A stretch of 64,000 nucleotides of DNA. Source: Phyllobacterium brassicacearum. GTDB taxonomy: Bacteria; Pseudomonadota; Alphaproteobacteria; Rhizobiales; Rhizobiaceae. The position numbers and the translations under genes were made by a program. Positions 1-9,016 of the stretch are shown piece after piece; position 1 is the first letter of the stretch; each line of letters begins with the position of its first letter. The stretch lies in NCBI RefSeq assembly GCF_003010955.1, contig NZ_PGGO01000004.1:45683-109682 (forward strand). Direction: 5' to 3'. Under the pieces are notes generated by a model that was given only the letters and a program-made list of their open reading frames with translations, was not told the DNA's origin and ran no database searches.

Positions 1-183
1 AAGATTGTGCGGCATCGCGAGACAGCAAGCATTTCCCTAGTGATGAATGTCTCGCTCGTGCTTGGTGTCTTTCTGTGGTTCATTTATGGAATGATGATCG
101 GTTCCTGGCCAGTGATAGCGGCGAATGGAGTGACACTGCTGCTTATCCTGACGATTTTGGGCCTAAAGCTGCGCTACGGCTGA
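1..183 (+). CDS. SemiSWEET / PQ-loop small membrane transporter, 3' end only
   Basis: The window opens inside this gene; 60 codons remain before TGA. The visible part holds two hydrophobic segments joined by a short GxxxGSWP-type turn, and the protein ends LKLRYG. This matches the second half of the MtN3/saliva-type SemiSWEET proteins (about 85-90 residues, three membrane helices, sugar transport as a dimer). The family call rests on the end of the protein only. Nothing links it functionally to the HNH gene that follows 123 bases later. Confidence 0.6.
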   Translation, partial: KIVRHRETASISLVMNVSLVLGVFLWFIYGMMIGSWPVIAANGVTLLLILTILGLKLRYG

Positions 184-306
184 TCCCCCCGTTTGCCATT
201 CCAGATTGAATGGATCCTGAAAATACAATTTCAAATGCGTTTCGCTGCCTTGCAGTCACCTGCATGCTGAAAAGAGATTTCATTTCAGCAAGTAGATTGC
301 GGACTT

Positions 307-1203
307 ATGGCAGCCATATTTCACATAAAATCAAAGATATACACGAACTGCGATTACGATAAGCGCTTTCTCTTTCGCGAGAAATATCAAGACATTGTTC
401 GCGATAGGATAGGCGACTGGGTTATTTATTATCTGCCGATGCCGCGTGCCGGCAGACGCCTGACGCGCCCCGCAGGATACTTTGCTGCGGCATGTGTCGC
501 ATCAATACACGCCGCGACCGACAACCCAGGCTATCGCGAGGCCAAGCTTGAGCAGTTCTTCGAATTCCCGGAGCCGGTTCCATTCAGCATTCGGGACGTT
601 TCATTCGGTCCTATCCTGTATTTCGAGGACAGCATGTTGGAGAGCGACGGATCAGTAAATGCGTCGCTTGCCCAACAGGAAGTCAGGGCTATCTCTGATG
701 AGAACTTTTATCGGATTATCGAAGCGGCTTTCGGCAAAGCCGTCCTTGAAGATGAGCCGGCGCTTCCACAAGGATTCGCAGAAGATGCGCCGACAGCTTC
801 CGAACGCACGCGAATACTGACGTCCCGTTCACTTCGGGATCGAGCGTTCAGGCATCTGGTTGGAAATGCTTACGGGATGACCTGCGCCATGACCGACATA
901 TCGATGCAGGCACCAGACGGGACATTTGAAGTTGAATGCGCACACATCATGCCGGTCGAGGCGGGAGGCCCCGATTCGGTCAGCAACGGCATCGCACTTT
1001 CCCGCTGCATTCACTGGATGTTCGATAAAGGCCTCCTCTCGATCGACGCCGATTACCGGATATTGAAATCCCGTCGCTACTTCGAACCCCAGGTCGATAA
1101 ATTGTTGAATGGATCGGGACGGATTGCGCTGCCAGAAGATGACAGTCATCGTCCTCATCCAGAGTTTTTGCGCTATCATCGCGAGAGCATTTTCCGGCGT
1201 TGA
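307..1203 (+). CDS. HNH endonuclease domain protein
   Basis: 298 residues. The C-terminal third carries an HNH motif: AHIMP with His213, Asn227 in a DSVSNGIAL segment, and His236 in a CIHWMFDKG segment, so the predicted metal-binding and catalytic residues are intact. This is the form seen in stand-alone proteins annotated as HNH or putative restriction endonucleases. The N-terminal 180 residues are not a family I can name. No methyltransferase or specificity gene lies beside it, so there is no complete restriction-modification system here. The ATG lacks a clear ribosome binding site. It sits alone between a SemiSWEET gene and uvrB. DNA cleavage is inferred from the motif. Confidence 0.75.
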   Translation: MAAIFHIKSKIYTNCDYDKRFLFREKYQDIVRDRIGDWVIYYLPMPRAGRRLTRPAGYFAAACVASIHAATDNPGYREAKLEQFFEFPEPVPFSIRDVSFGPILYFEDSMLESDGSVNASLAQQEVRAISDENFYRIIEAAFGKAVLEDEPALPQGFAEDAPTASERTRILTSRSLRDRAFRHLVGNAYGMTCAMTDISMQAPDGTFEVECAHIMPVEAGGPDSVSNGIALSRCIHWMFDKGLLSIDADYRILKSRRYFEPQVDKLLNGSGRIALPEDDSHRPHPEFLRYHRESIFRR

Positions 1204-1319
1204 AGCACGATCAACGGTGACCTCGCTCCTGACAACACTGTGTCAGTAGCCTGTCGGGAACTGTGACTTTTCGCTACCCAGGTCTTCCCATTTTATCGGA
1301 CTCCTCCCATATTCAACCT

Positions 1320-4136
1320 ATGGTTAAATCTCCTGACAAGTATAACGTCGACGGTTTCGGCGAAATGCCCCAACCCGAACTGGAAGGCGCACCGCTGTCC
1401 GGTTCGATCAGCGATTGGGCCAAGCAAATCACCGATGAAACAGCCAAATCCGCACCGAAAGCGTCCAAGCCAAGGAAGGCCGGGAGTTCGCAATCCAGTA
1501 CGTCGCGAACATCGCGTGGCACGTCAATTGGTGGGTCAACCGATCCAAAAACACGCGCCGCAGCAGGGCTCAATCCTGTAGCAGGACTTGATATCGGTCT
1601 GGAAGACGCCGGTAACATCATGCCCGGTGGCGCCACCGCCACGGTTGCCGCACTTACCGCATTGATCGAGAGCGGCAATCCGCTGTTCAAGAATGGTATG
1701 GCCTGGCAGCCCCACCGGCCCGCACGGCCGGAAAAATCGGAAGGCGGCATCCAGATAAGGATGGAAACCGACTTCCAGCCTTCGGGCGACCAACCGACTG
1801 CGATCCAGGACCTCGTTTCCGGTATCAAGGACGACGACAGGACACAGGTCCTGCTTGGTGTCACTGGTTCCGGCAAGACATTTACGATGGCGAAGGTGAT
1901 CGAAGCGACACAACGCCCTGCTTTGATCCTTGCTCCGAACAAGACGCTTGCTGCACAGCTCTACGGCGAATTCAAATCGTTCTTTCCGAACAATGCGGTC
2001 GAATATTTCGTTTCCTATTACGATTACTATCAACCGGAAGCCTATGTGCCGAGGTCCGACACCTATATCGAGAAGGAATCCTCGATAAACGAGCAGATTG
2101 ACCGGATGCGTCACTCGGCTACCCGCTCGCTGCTTGAGCGCGACGATGTGATTATCGTCGCCTCGGTATCCTGCATTTACGGTATCGGCTCTGTCGAAAC
2201 CTATACCGCCATGACCTTCGAAATGAAGATCGGCGACCGTCTCGACCAGCGGGCGCTGCTCGCGGATCTGGTGGCGCAGCAATATAAACGGCGTGAGATG
2301 GATTTCACCCGCGGTTCGTTCCGCGTGCGCGGCGACACGATCGAGCTCTTTCCTGCCCACCTTGAGGATCGAGCCTGGCGTATTTCAATGTTCGGCGACG
2401 AGATTGAGGCAATCACAGAGTTCGATCCACTCACCGGCCAGAAGACAGGCGATCTGCGCTCGGTGAAGATTTATGCGAATTCGCACTATGTGACACCGCG
2501 TCCAACGCTCAATCAGGCTGTCAAGTCGATAAAGGAGGAGTTGAAACATCGCCTTGTCGAATTGAATGCGGCGGGGCGTCTGCTCGAAGCGCAACGACTC
2601 GAACAGCGCTGTACATTCGACCTGGAGATGTTGGAAGCAACTGGCTCCTGCGCCGGCATCGAAAATTATTCGCGCTATCTGACGGGCCGCAAACCCGGAG
2701 AGCCGCCACCCACGCTGTTCGAATATATTCCTGACAATGCACTCGTTTTCATCGATGAGAGCCACGTGACGATTCCGCAAATCGGCGCCATGTACAAGGG
2801 CGACTTCCGCCGCAAGGCAACGCTGGCCGAATATGGATTCCGCCTCCCGTCCTGCATGGACAACCGCCCGTTGCGGTTTGAAGAATGGGACGCCATGCGG
2901 CCGCAGACCGTCGCTGTGTCCGCAACACCCAGCACGTGGGAGATGGAAGAGTCTGGCGGCGTTTTCGCCGAACAGGTCATTCGGCCGACAGGCCTGATCG
3001 ATCCGCCCGTCGAAGTGCGCCCGGCCAAATCCCAGGTGGATGACGTCCTTGGTGAAATTCGCGAAACAACGGCAAAAGGTTACCGTACGCTTGTCACCGT
3101 TCTGACCAAGCGAATGGCGGAAGACCTGACAGAGTACTTGCATGAGCAGGGTATTCGCGTGCGCTATATGCACTCTGATATTGACACGCTGGAGCGCATC
3201 GAGATCCTGCGCGATTTGCGACTTGGCGCCTTCGATGTGCTTGTCGGCATCAATCTGCTGCGTGAAGGTCTTGATATTCCCGAGTGCGGCTTTGTTGCTA
3301 TCCTGGATGCTGACAAAGAAGGCTTCCTGCGTTCGGAGACCTCGCTGATCCAGACCATTGGTCGTGCCGCGCGTAACGTCGATGGCAAGGTCATCCTTTA
3401 CGCCGATCACGTCACTGGCTCTATGGAGCGGGCGATGGCGGAAACAAATCGCCGCCGCGAGAAGCAGGAAGCCTATAACACCGAGCATGGCATCACGCCG
3501 GCCAGCATCAAGAAAAACATCGGCGACATCCTCAACAGCGTCTACGAGCGTGACCACGTTCGCGCCGATATTTCCGACTTCACTGATTCCGGCGCGATGA
3601 TGGGCAATAACCTGAAGGCTCATCTCGAACATCTGATGAAGCAGATGCGCGATGCCGCCGACGATCTCGACTTCGAAGTCGCTGCCCGCCTGCGCGACGA
3701 GATCAAGCGTCTGCGCGAAATGGAATTGGCGATTTCAGACGATCCAATGGCACGGGAGGTCGAGATGGAAAGTCCGGTCACTGGCCGCACCAAGGGCAGG
3801 CATAACGCCGGGCGCGCGATGCACCGTGTGGTTACCGACGAGGGCGACAAGGATTCGGCACTGTTCCGCAAACCGCACCTCGACGAAATGGGCGGAGACA
3901 CGACGCGCCCTCTCGGACCCGGCGTCTTCCGCAAGAATTCGCTGGATGAGATGACTGTCGGGCGCACGGAGAAACCGGTGATCGGCAACGTCCCGGCAAA
4001 GCCGGCCTTTACCGGAACCAACCGTAACGATCATACAATCATCCGCCGCGAGCGAACGGGTGCGGGCTCCTACGAAGACGCCGGTGATGCGCGCAAGAAG
4101 CGCAGACCAGGCAAGACCGGGCGTCCAGGGAGGTAG
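1320..4136 (+). CDS. uvrB: UvrABC excinuclease subunit B
   Basis: UvrB takes over the damage site from UvrA and recruits UvrC in nucleotide excision repair. Seen: Walker A GVTGSGKT about 180 residues in, the [10 protein letters not shown] beta-hairpin region, a DESH Walker B box, helicase motif VI in TIGRAARN, and a UVR domain near the end. The core is preceded by about 140 Ala/Ser/Thr/Gly-rich residues and followed by a basic tail with two FRKxxLDEM repeats. At about 938 residues it is much longer than the roughly 670 of E. coli UvrB, a known pattern in this order. I chose the ATG at 1320; an in-frame GTG at 1263 would add 19 residues. Neither has a strong ribosome binding site. Confidence 0.95.
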   Translation: MVKSPDKYNVDGFGEMPQPELEGAPLSGSISDWAKQITDETAKSAPKASKPRKAGSSQSSTSRTSRGTSIGGSTDPKTRAAAGLNPVAGLDIGLEDAGNIMPGGATATVAALTALIESGNPLFKNGMAWQPHRPARPEKSEGGIQIRMETDFQPSGDQPTAIQDLVSGIKDDDRTQVLLGVTGSGKTFTMAKVIEATQRPALILAPNKTLAAQLYGEFKSFFPNNAVEYFVSYYDYYQPEAYVPRSDTYIEKESSINEQIDRMRHSATRSLLERDDVIIVASVSCIYGIGSVETYTAMTFEMKIGDRLDQRALLADLVAQQYKRREMDFTRGSFRVRGDTIELFPAHLEDRAWRISMFGDEIEAITEFDPLTGQKTGDLRSVKIYANSHYVTPRPTLNQAVKSIKEELKHRLVELNAAGRLLEAQRLEQRCTFDLEMLEATGSCAGIENYSRYLTGRKPGEPPPTLFEYIPDNALVFIDESHVTIPQIGAMYKGDFRRKATLAEYGFRLPSCMDNRPLRFEEWDAMRPQTVAVSATPSTWEMEESGGVFAEQVIRPTGLIDPPVEVRPAKSQVDDVLGEIRETTAKGYRTLVTVLTKRMAEDLTEYLHEQGIRVRYMHSDIDTLERIEILRDLRLGAFDVLVGINLLREGLDIPECGFVAILDADKEGFLRSETSLIQTIGRAARNVDGKVILYADHVTGSMERAMAETNRRREKQEAYNTEHGITPASIKKNIGDILNSVYERDHVRADISDFTDSGAMMGNNLKAHLEHLMKQMRDAADDLDFEVAARLRDEIKRLREMELAISDDPMAREVEMESPVTGRTKGRHNAGRAMHRVVTDEGDKDSALFRKPHLDEMGGDTTRPLGPGVFRKNSLDEMTVGRTEKPVIGNVPAKPAFTGTNRNDHTIIRRERTGAGSYEDAGDARKKRRPGKTGRPGR

Positions 4137-4151
4137 TTGTTTTTGGCAGCC

Positions 4152-4364
4152 CTACTTGCTGCCAAATATCACCTGGCAGGCCCTCAGTATCTCATCGGCA
4201 AACTCCGGGTCATCGACGGCACGCCAAAACACCAGCGTGCCGACCAAGCCTGCCATCGTCGCAATCGCCTTTTCGCGCCTGGCCGCCTCCATACGCAATC
4301 GATCTGCTGCACCGCGCGTAGCCGGATTTCCATGACGGACGGCAGTAGTTAGGTACCGAGCCAT
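4152..4364 (-). CDS. Small ORF overlapping the 3' end of the TetR gene
   Basis: 70 codons. Its ATG lies inside the last codons of the TetR gene in another frame, giving a 16-base overlap that would suit translational coupling. The product is mixed Arg/Ala/Glu-rich with a hydrophobic stretch (MAGLVGTLVFW) and ends IFGSK. I do not recognise a family. It could be a genuine small partner of the repressor, a remnant of a longer C-terminus lost by frameshift, or a chance ORF. A hairpin (TTGGCAGC, 7-base loop, GCTGCCAA) covers its last codons. Confidence 0.35.
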   Translation of the reverse strand: MARYLTTAVRHGNPATRGAADRLRMEAARREKAIATMAGLVGTLVFWRAVDDPEFADEILRACQVIFGSK

Positions 4365-4933
4365 TTGACAATCAGCGACTGCAACACAGTTGCGGCCACT
4401 GCTTCGTCGAGATTTCCGCGTACCATCTCCCGGGAAACCGCTTCTGCCGCACCTATGATCCCGACACATCGCAGACGAAGTTCATTGCTCGAAAGATCGG
4501 TGTAAGGTGTCAAGGTCGCGCGGTATAGGTCAATGTAACTGTCGATCAGGCTCGTCTGAAACTTTTCCATTTCCTCGTCGCCCTTGAGCGCAGCAGAAAT
4601 CGCTGACCATTCCGGGCCGATGGAACGATAGCATGCCATGTAGGCTGCGCTCATGATCCGAGCCACTTCCTCAAGTTGCTTTGGTGCTCCCTTGATTGCT
4701 GCGACCAGTTCATCGACCTGCCTTTGGTCCAATCGTTCGTAAAGGGCGATTAGCAGGCCCGCACGAGTGCCAAAGTGCTCATAGGCGATCGGCTTGCTCA
4801 CGCCCGCCTGCTCGGCCAGATATCCAAGGGTTAGAGCATCGGTACCCTGCTCCCGAACGATGGAAAGAGCCGTGTCTAGAAGCTGATCTCGCCTCTGCGT
4901 TTTCGGCATTTTCTTTGCTGATACGTTTGTCAT
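4349..4933 (-). CDS. TetR/AcrR-family transcriptional repressor
   Basis: 194 residues from the ATG at 4933, which has an AAGGCGAGG ribosome binding site just upstream; a TTG at 5002 would add 23 residues but would run through the probable operator. The N-terminus is a standard TetR DNA-binding domain: TALSIVREQG, then LAEQAGVSKPIAYEHFGTRAGL as the helix-turn-helix and following helix. The C-terminal 130 residues are the variable ligand-binding/dimer domain. It is divergent from the oxidoreductase at 5093, with two 13-bp palindromic sites between them, so it probably represses that gene and itself. The effector is unknown. Confidence 0.85.
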   Translation of the reverse strand: MTNVSAKKMPKTQRRDQLLDTALSIVREQGTDALTLGYLAEQAGVSKPIAYEHFGTRAGLLIALYERLDQRQVDELVAAIKGAPKQLEEVARIMSAAYMACYRSIGPEWSAISAALKGDEEMEKFQTSLIDSYIDLYRATLTPYTDLSSNELRLRCVGIIGAAEAVSREMVRGNLDEAVAATVLQSLIVKWLGT

Positions 4934-4995
4934 CCTCGCCTTCACTCTCAAGTTGCGCGTCCGCAGAAATTTTTGATCAGTCGACTCTTGTTTTA

Positions 4996-5022
4996 TTACC
5001 AATAGTAACTTACTAATAGTAA
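4996..5022. promoter_or_regulatory. Twin palindromic sites, probable TetR operator
   Basis: Two 13-mers, TTACCAATAGTAA (4996-5008) and TTACTAATAGTAA (5010-5022), stand one base apart. They differ at one position and the second is a palindrome around its central base. They lie between the start of the TetR gene (4933) and the start of the divergent oxidoreductase (5093), where autoregulating TetR proteins normally bind. Binding is inferred from position and symmetry only. Confidence 0.55.
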
Positions 5023-5092
5023 TATGACAAACGAACAGAGGAATCAGCCTCTCGCAAGCACGTTTGTCCAGTTTAAAGAAGGAGTCGAGATT

Positions 5093-6103
5093 ATGTCATC
5101 ACCTATTACGAGGCCGGTTCTGATCATCGGCGGATCAGGCATCGTCGGTGCGAAAGCAGCACAAACGCTGCGCCAGCTTCACCCCGAATTGCCCATTGCC
5201 ATCGGGGGCCGCGACCTCACCAAAGCGATGTCAGTCGCGGAACCGTTGGGAAACGCTACTGCGGTCATGATTGACCTGGGCCGGAATGATCTCGGCCAAG
5301 ACGAGATCAGTTCCTACAGCGCAGTCGCGGTATTCGTGAAGGACGACACGCTCAACAGTATGAAATATGCACAAGCTCATGGCTTGCCGTATCTCAGTGT
5401 CTCTAGTGGTGTTTTTGAAGTCGGTCCGGAAATGGCCCTCGCGATCCGCAGGCCCGAGAGCGCGCCCATTCTTATGGCGAGCAACTGGCTGGCAGGCGCT
5501 GCCACCTTTCCCGCACTACAAGTTGCCCGTGACTTCCGAGCCATCGATCACATCTCAATTACCGTCGTCCTTGACGAGGAAGACATGGGCGGGCCAGCGG
5601 CATTTGCGGACTTTCAACGGTTGACGGAGTCCGCTCCAAATCCCCTGCTCCTCAAGGACGGTCGTTGGAACTGGGCTAAGGGCGAGGATGCAAAGCGGAA
5701 ATTCATCGACATCGATGGCACAGAAGTTGAAGCAAATGCTTATTCGCCACTCGATGTTCTCAGTCTTTCTACTGCGACCAATGCAAGATCCATTCACTTC
5801 GATCTGGTCTATGGTGTCTCGGCGAGCCGCCGGAAGGGTGAAGCATTTTCAACGGAGATCGCCATTGAGTTGAGCGGCGAATTGTCGTCGGGCAAGCAAG
5901 CGCGCAGGCGGCTGGATATCGTTCACCCCCACGGTCAGGCACCACTGACAGCCTTGCACGTCGCACTCGGAATTGAACGCCTTCTCGGTCTTTCCGGTGG
6001 CGCTCCGGTCAAACCCGGCCTTTATCTGCCGGATCTATTAATGGATCCAGATAATGTCGTCGACCGCATGAAAGAGTTCGGTGCTCTGTTCTACCAAAAG
6101 TAA
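5093..6103 (+). CDS. NAD(P)-binding oxidoreductase, saccharopine dehydrogenase-like
   Basis: 336 residues from ATG 5093, chosen for the AAGAAGGAG ribosome binding site directly upstream; an ATG at 5024 lacks one. The N-terminus has a Rossmann fold with GGSGIVG as the dinucleotide-binding loop, followed by GGRDLTKA, the pattern of saccharopine dehydrogenase-like NAD(P)-binding proteins. The C-terminal half is not specific enough to name a substrate. Divergent from a TetR gene with an operator-like pair between, suggesting substrate-induced expression. Such pairs often handle small organic compounds, but I cannot say which. Confidence 0.7.
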   Translation: MSSPITRPVLIIGGSGIVGAKAAQTLRQLHPELPIAIGGRDLTKAMSVAEPLGNATAVMIDLGRNDLGQDEISSYSAVAVFVKDDTLNSMKYAQAHGLPYLSVSSGVFEVGPEMALAIRRPESAPILMASNWLAGAATFPALQVARDFRAIDHISITVVLDEEDMGGPAAFADFQRLTESAPNPLLLKDGRWNWAKGEDAKRKFIDIDGTEVEANAYSPLDVLSLSTATNARSIHFDLVYGVSASRRKGEAFSTEIAIELSGELSSGKQARRRLDIVHPHGQAPLTALHVALGIERLLGLSGGAPVKPGLYLPDLLMDPDNVVDRMKEFGALFYQK

Positions 6104-6226
6104 CATCAAACCAGCTGTGGGTTTCTTGCCAAAAATGGCCCATGGCAGGCGCAAGTCTCCGTAAGGGGTGCTAAGGACTCTGCGCGCCGCATCGCGCGCG
6201 GAATCACTTGAGCACCTGGAGAACTG

Positions 6227-7750
6227 ATGAAAGTCAACATCGACATGGGGGCGGCGCCTGCCGGCGCGAAGGCCATGCTCGATCTGGAAGAGCTCCTGGC
6301 AACCCGCCTGCTCGTCCAGGGCAATTCCGGCTCAGGCAAATCACATCTCTTGCGGCGCCTGCTCGAGCAAAGCGCACAATGGGTCCAACAGTGTGTCATC
6401 GATCCGGAGGGCGACTTCGTCACCCTGGCCGACAAATACGGTCACGTAGTTGTCGACGGCGCTCGCACCGAACATGAACTGACCCGCATTGCTGCGCGCA
6501 TCCGCCAGCACCGCGTTTCCGTCGTGCTTGATCTCGAGGGACTGGATGTCGAACAGCAGATGCGCTGTGCCGCAGCCTTTCTTGGCGGCCTTTTCGATGC
6601 AGAGCGCGACTATTGGTACCCTATGCTCGTCGTTGTTGACGAAGCGCAACTTTTTGCACCAGCCGTGGCCGGAGAAGTGTCTGACGAGGCGCGAAAACTG
6701 TCGCTCGGGGCCATGACCAATCTGATGTGCCGTGGCCGCAAGCGCGGTCTTGCCGGTGTTATCGCCACCCAGCGGTTGGCCAAACTTGCGAAGAACGTTG
6801 CCGCTGAAGCATCCAACTTCCTGATGGGACGTACCTTTCTCGATATCGATATGGCGCGTGCTTCTGATCTGCTCGGTATGGAACGGCGTCAGGCAGAGCA
6901 GTTCCGCGACCTGGCACGCGGCCATTTCGTAGCCCTCGGCCCTGCGCTGTCCCGGCGACCATTGGCTGTAACCATCGGTCCAGCTGAAACTTCTGCCCGC
7001 TCATCAAGCCCCAAGCTCACCCCGCTACCGCAGCCCGGGGAGGATACCCACGATCTGATTTTCACACCAGCTCCGGAGGAACGCCGTGCCATTGTCCGCC
7101 GTGCGCCTCCGCCACCAGCACCGACACCGACACCGACCGTAGACATTCTCAACCAGCTCTCTCAGGCCAAGGTGATGACGCAAGTCGAAACGTCTGCGCC
7201 AACGCTTTTTCCCGAAATTGATCAGGCAGAGCGCAACAGTCTCATCGACGCGGTCATGCATGAGATGCTCACCGATCCTGATGCGTCGTTCCGTTCCGAT
7301 GCCGTTCTCTACCAGGACTTTCTTGTTCGTTGCCGAATCCGCCGTGTACCAGGTGACGCGCTGGCATTACCCGACTTCCGCCGCAGGCTTGCGGTTGCTC
7401 GAGCTGGTATCGACGGCGAAACAGCCCAAAGCGAGCCCTGGCAACAGGCGCTAGAACTGTCCAAAACCCTACCTGATGACGTTCAGGGGGTGTTTTTCAT
7501 CGTGGCGCAAGCCGCTGTAACCCATAGTCCCTGCCCTTCGGACGCAACTTTGGCGCGAGCCTACGGCACGCATTCGACCCGGCGCGCCCGGCGGCTGCTT
7601 ACCTATTTCGAGGAGCAGGGTCTGATTGTCGTTCGCACCGATTTCACCGGCAATCGTATAGTCGCATTCCCGGATCTCGCCTGCGAAACCACTGCCGGCG
7701 ACCCGAACGGTCCCGATGAAGGCGGGCAGGAGCAGTACGCCGCCGAATAG
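6227..7750 (+). CDS. HerA/DUF87-like ATP-binding protein
   Basis: 507 residues, ATG preceded by TGGAG. The first 230 residues form a RecA-like ATPase: GNSGSGKS Walker A (residues 32-39), VVVDEAQ Walker B (135-141) and a RGRKRGLAGVIATQR segment with the sensor/arginine residues usual in HerA and VirB4-like translocases. A Pro-rich linker (PPPPAPTPTPT) follows at about 290, then a helical domain with no family I recognise. No nurA or other nuclease partner is adjacent, so a HerA-NurA resection or defence role is not supported by context. A DNA- or protein-remodelling ATPase is the safe description. Confidence 0.7.
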   Translation: MKVNIDMGAAPAGAKAMLDLEELLATRLLVQGNSGSGKSHLLRRLLEQSAQWVQQCVIDPEGDFVTLADKYGHVVVDGARTEHELTRIAARIRQHRVSVVLDLEGLDVEQQMRCAAAFLGGLFDAERDYWYPMLVVVDEAQLFAPAVAGEVSDEARKLSLGAMTNLMCRGRKRGLAGVIATQRLAKLAKNVAAEASNFLMGRTFLDIDMARASDLLGMERRQAEQFRDLARGHFVALGPALSRRPLAVTIGPAETSARSSSPKLTPLPQPGEDTHDLIFTPAPEERRAIVRRAPPPPAPTPTPTVDILNQLSQAKVMTQVETSAPTLFPEIDQAERNSLIDAVMHEMLTDPDASFRSDAVLYQDFLVRCRIRRVPGDALALPDFRRRLAVARAGIDGETAQSEPWQQALELSKTLPDDVQGVFFIVAQAAVTHSPCPSDATLARAYGTHSTRRARRLLTYFEEQGLIVVRTDFTGNRIVAFPDLACETTAGDPNGPDEGGQEQYAAE

Positions 7751-8452
7751 TCAGCCGATCTCTGCGAGCAAAGGCAACAGTTCTCCCAGATGCTCGATCT
7801 GCCTGAATCGCTGCTCAGCAACCGGGGCCTCGACATGCTCGAGGACCCAGGTCAATTCGTGTGGCACAAATATACCCCAGCTCCCCGCCTCAATCGCCGG
7901 AACCACATCGGATTTCAGCGAGTTGCCGATCATCATGGCTCGTTCGGCGCCGTCACCGTGGCGACTGAATACACGCTCATAGGTCGACTTATCCTTGTTG
8001 CTCACAATCTCGACGGCATCAAAGAAATCTCCGAGACCTGACTGCGCCAGCTTGCGTTCCTGATCGAACAAATCCCCCTTGGTAATGAGAACGAGCCGAT
8101 ACTGATCCGCCAATTGTTCCAGGGTTTCCCGGACATGCGGTAATGTTTCGACCGGATGACGCAGCATTTCGCGACCGGCGGCGAGAATCTCAGCAACAAC
8201 CGAAGTTGGGAGCTGACCCTCAGTCACTTCAACCGCAGTTTCGATCAATGACAGCGTGAACCCCTTTATGCCGAAACCATAGAGGTCGAGGTTGCGTTTC
8301 TCGATCGCAAGCAATCGGTTTGACAGGTCATCGATATTAGCATGGGCCGACAGCAGATCGGCAAAATGCCTTTCAGACGCCCGGAAGAATTGTTCATTCT
8401 GCCAAAGCGTGTCGTCTGCGTCGAAGCCGAGGGTGGTGATAGAGGAAGGCAT
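7751..8452 (-). CDS. HAD-superfamily hydrolase, YjjG-like
   Basis: 233 residues. The HAD nucleophile motif is FDADDTLW (Asp11, Asp13), followed by a helical cap, motif II in LVLITKGD, a conserved lysine, and an acidic motif III in MIGNSLKSDV, giving all four catalytic motifs. Probably a phosphatase on nucleotides or small phosphates. The ATG at 8452 starts one base after the stop of the Kazal lipoprotein gene, so translation is probably coupled. The C-terminus converges with the HerA-like gene with no spare bases. Confidence 0.8.
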   Translation of the reverse strand: MPSSITTLGFDADDTLWQNEQFFRASERHFADLLSAHANIDDLSNRLLAIEKRNLDLYGFGIKGFTLSLIETAVEVTEGQLPTSVVAEILAAGREMLRHPVETLPHVRETLEQLADQYRLVLITKGDLFDQERKLAQSGLGDFFDAVEIVSNKDKSTYERVFSRHGDGAERAMMIGNSLKSDVVPAIEAGSWGIFVPHELTWVLEHVEAPVAEQRFRQIEHLGELLPLLAEIG

Positions 8453-8453
8453 G

Positions 8454-8891
8454 TCAGCAGCGCCCTCTGCCAATAACTTGGTAGCCGGCACTGCGAGCCT
8501 CGCAGGCATTGCCAAACGATTGAATGGAGTCTCCCCTGCGTCCGCAGACGGGTTCGTACTGCTGCGTGCACATGCTGGGAACACTTGGCTCAGTGGGCCG
8601 ATCCGGCCGGCCGCTCCAGCCACCGCCAGGTCTGTTCCCCTGATAGCTGCATTCGCCCGAGCTGATGATGCGAAAGCTCCGCGAACGTGCTTCGCAAGCA
8701 TTGCCAAATGTCTGACGCACCGATCCGCGAACTCCACACACTGGAGCAAATTCTCGCGTGCAGAACTGAGGGCTATCAGAACCCGGGTAGCCGGGTCCGT
8801 TCTCTTCCACTGAGACCGTACAGCTCGCGATTATAGCTGCACCGGCGATCAGCATACCAATCTTCCGGAAATTTGTTGTCCCCGCTTGCAT
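8454..8891 (-). CDS. Lipoprotein with two Kazal-type inhibitor domains
   Basis: 145 residues from ATG 8891, which has a GAAGGGAG ribosome binding site. An N-terminal signal ends in lipobox IASC with the lipidated Cys at 24. Two repeats follow, each built CxxxxxPVCG...FGNACEA...G-C, at about 46-84 and 106-145. This is the Kazal cysteine framework, joined by a Gly/Pro/Arg-rich linker. Kazal domains block serine proteases; here they would be tethered at the envelope. The second copy ends on its last cysteine. Transcribed with the HAD hydrolase. The protease target cannot be seen. Confidence 0.8.
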   Translation of the reverse strand: MQAGTTNFRKIGMLIAGAAIIASCTVSVEENGPGYPGSDSPQFCTREFAPVCGVRGSVRQTFGNACEARSRSFRIISSGECSYQGNRPGGGWSGRPDRPTEPSVPSMCTQQYEPVCGRRGDSIQSFGNACEARSAGYQVIGRGRC

Positions 8892-9016
8892 GACCACTCC
8901 CTTCATTCAAACGTTACGCAATCCGATCAAAAGATGGAATCAATGCGCATGAACCTCTTACCAGAATTAAGGCCGTGGTTTATGCCTGTATGCTGCGTGA
9001 AGGGGATGATAACAGG

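Noticed and set aside
307..1203. HNH gene as part of a restriction-modification or defence island
   Set aside because: No methyltransferase, specificity or other defence gene lies in the surrounding 10 kb.
4147..4170. GGCAGC/GCTGCC hairpin between uvrB and the TetR gene as a bidirectional terminator
   Set aside because: The T-run lies before the stem on the plus strand and A bases follow it on the minus strand.
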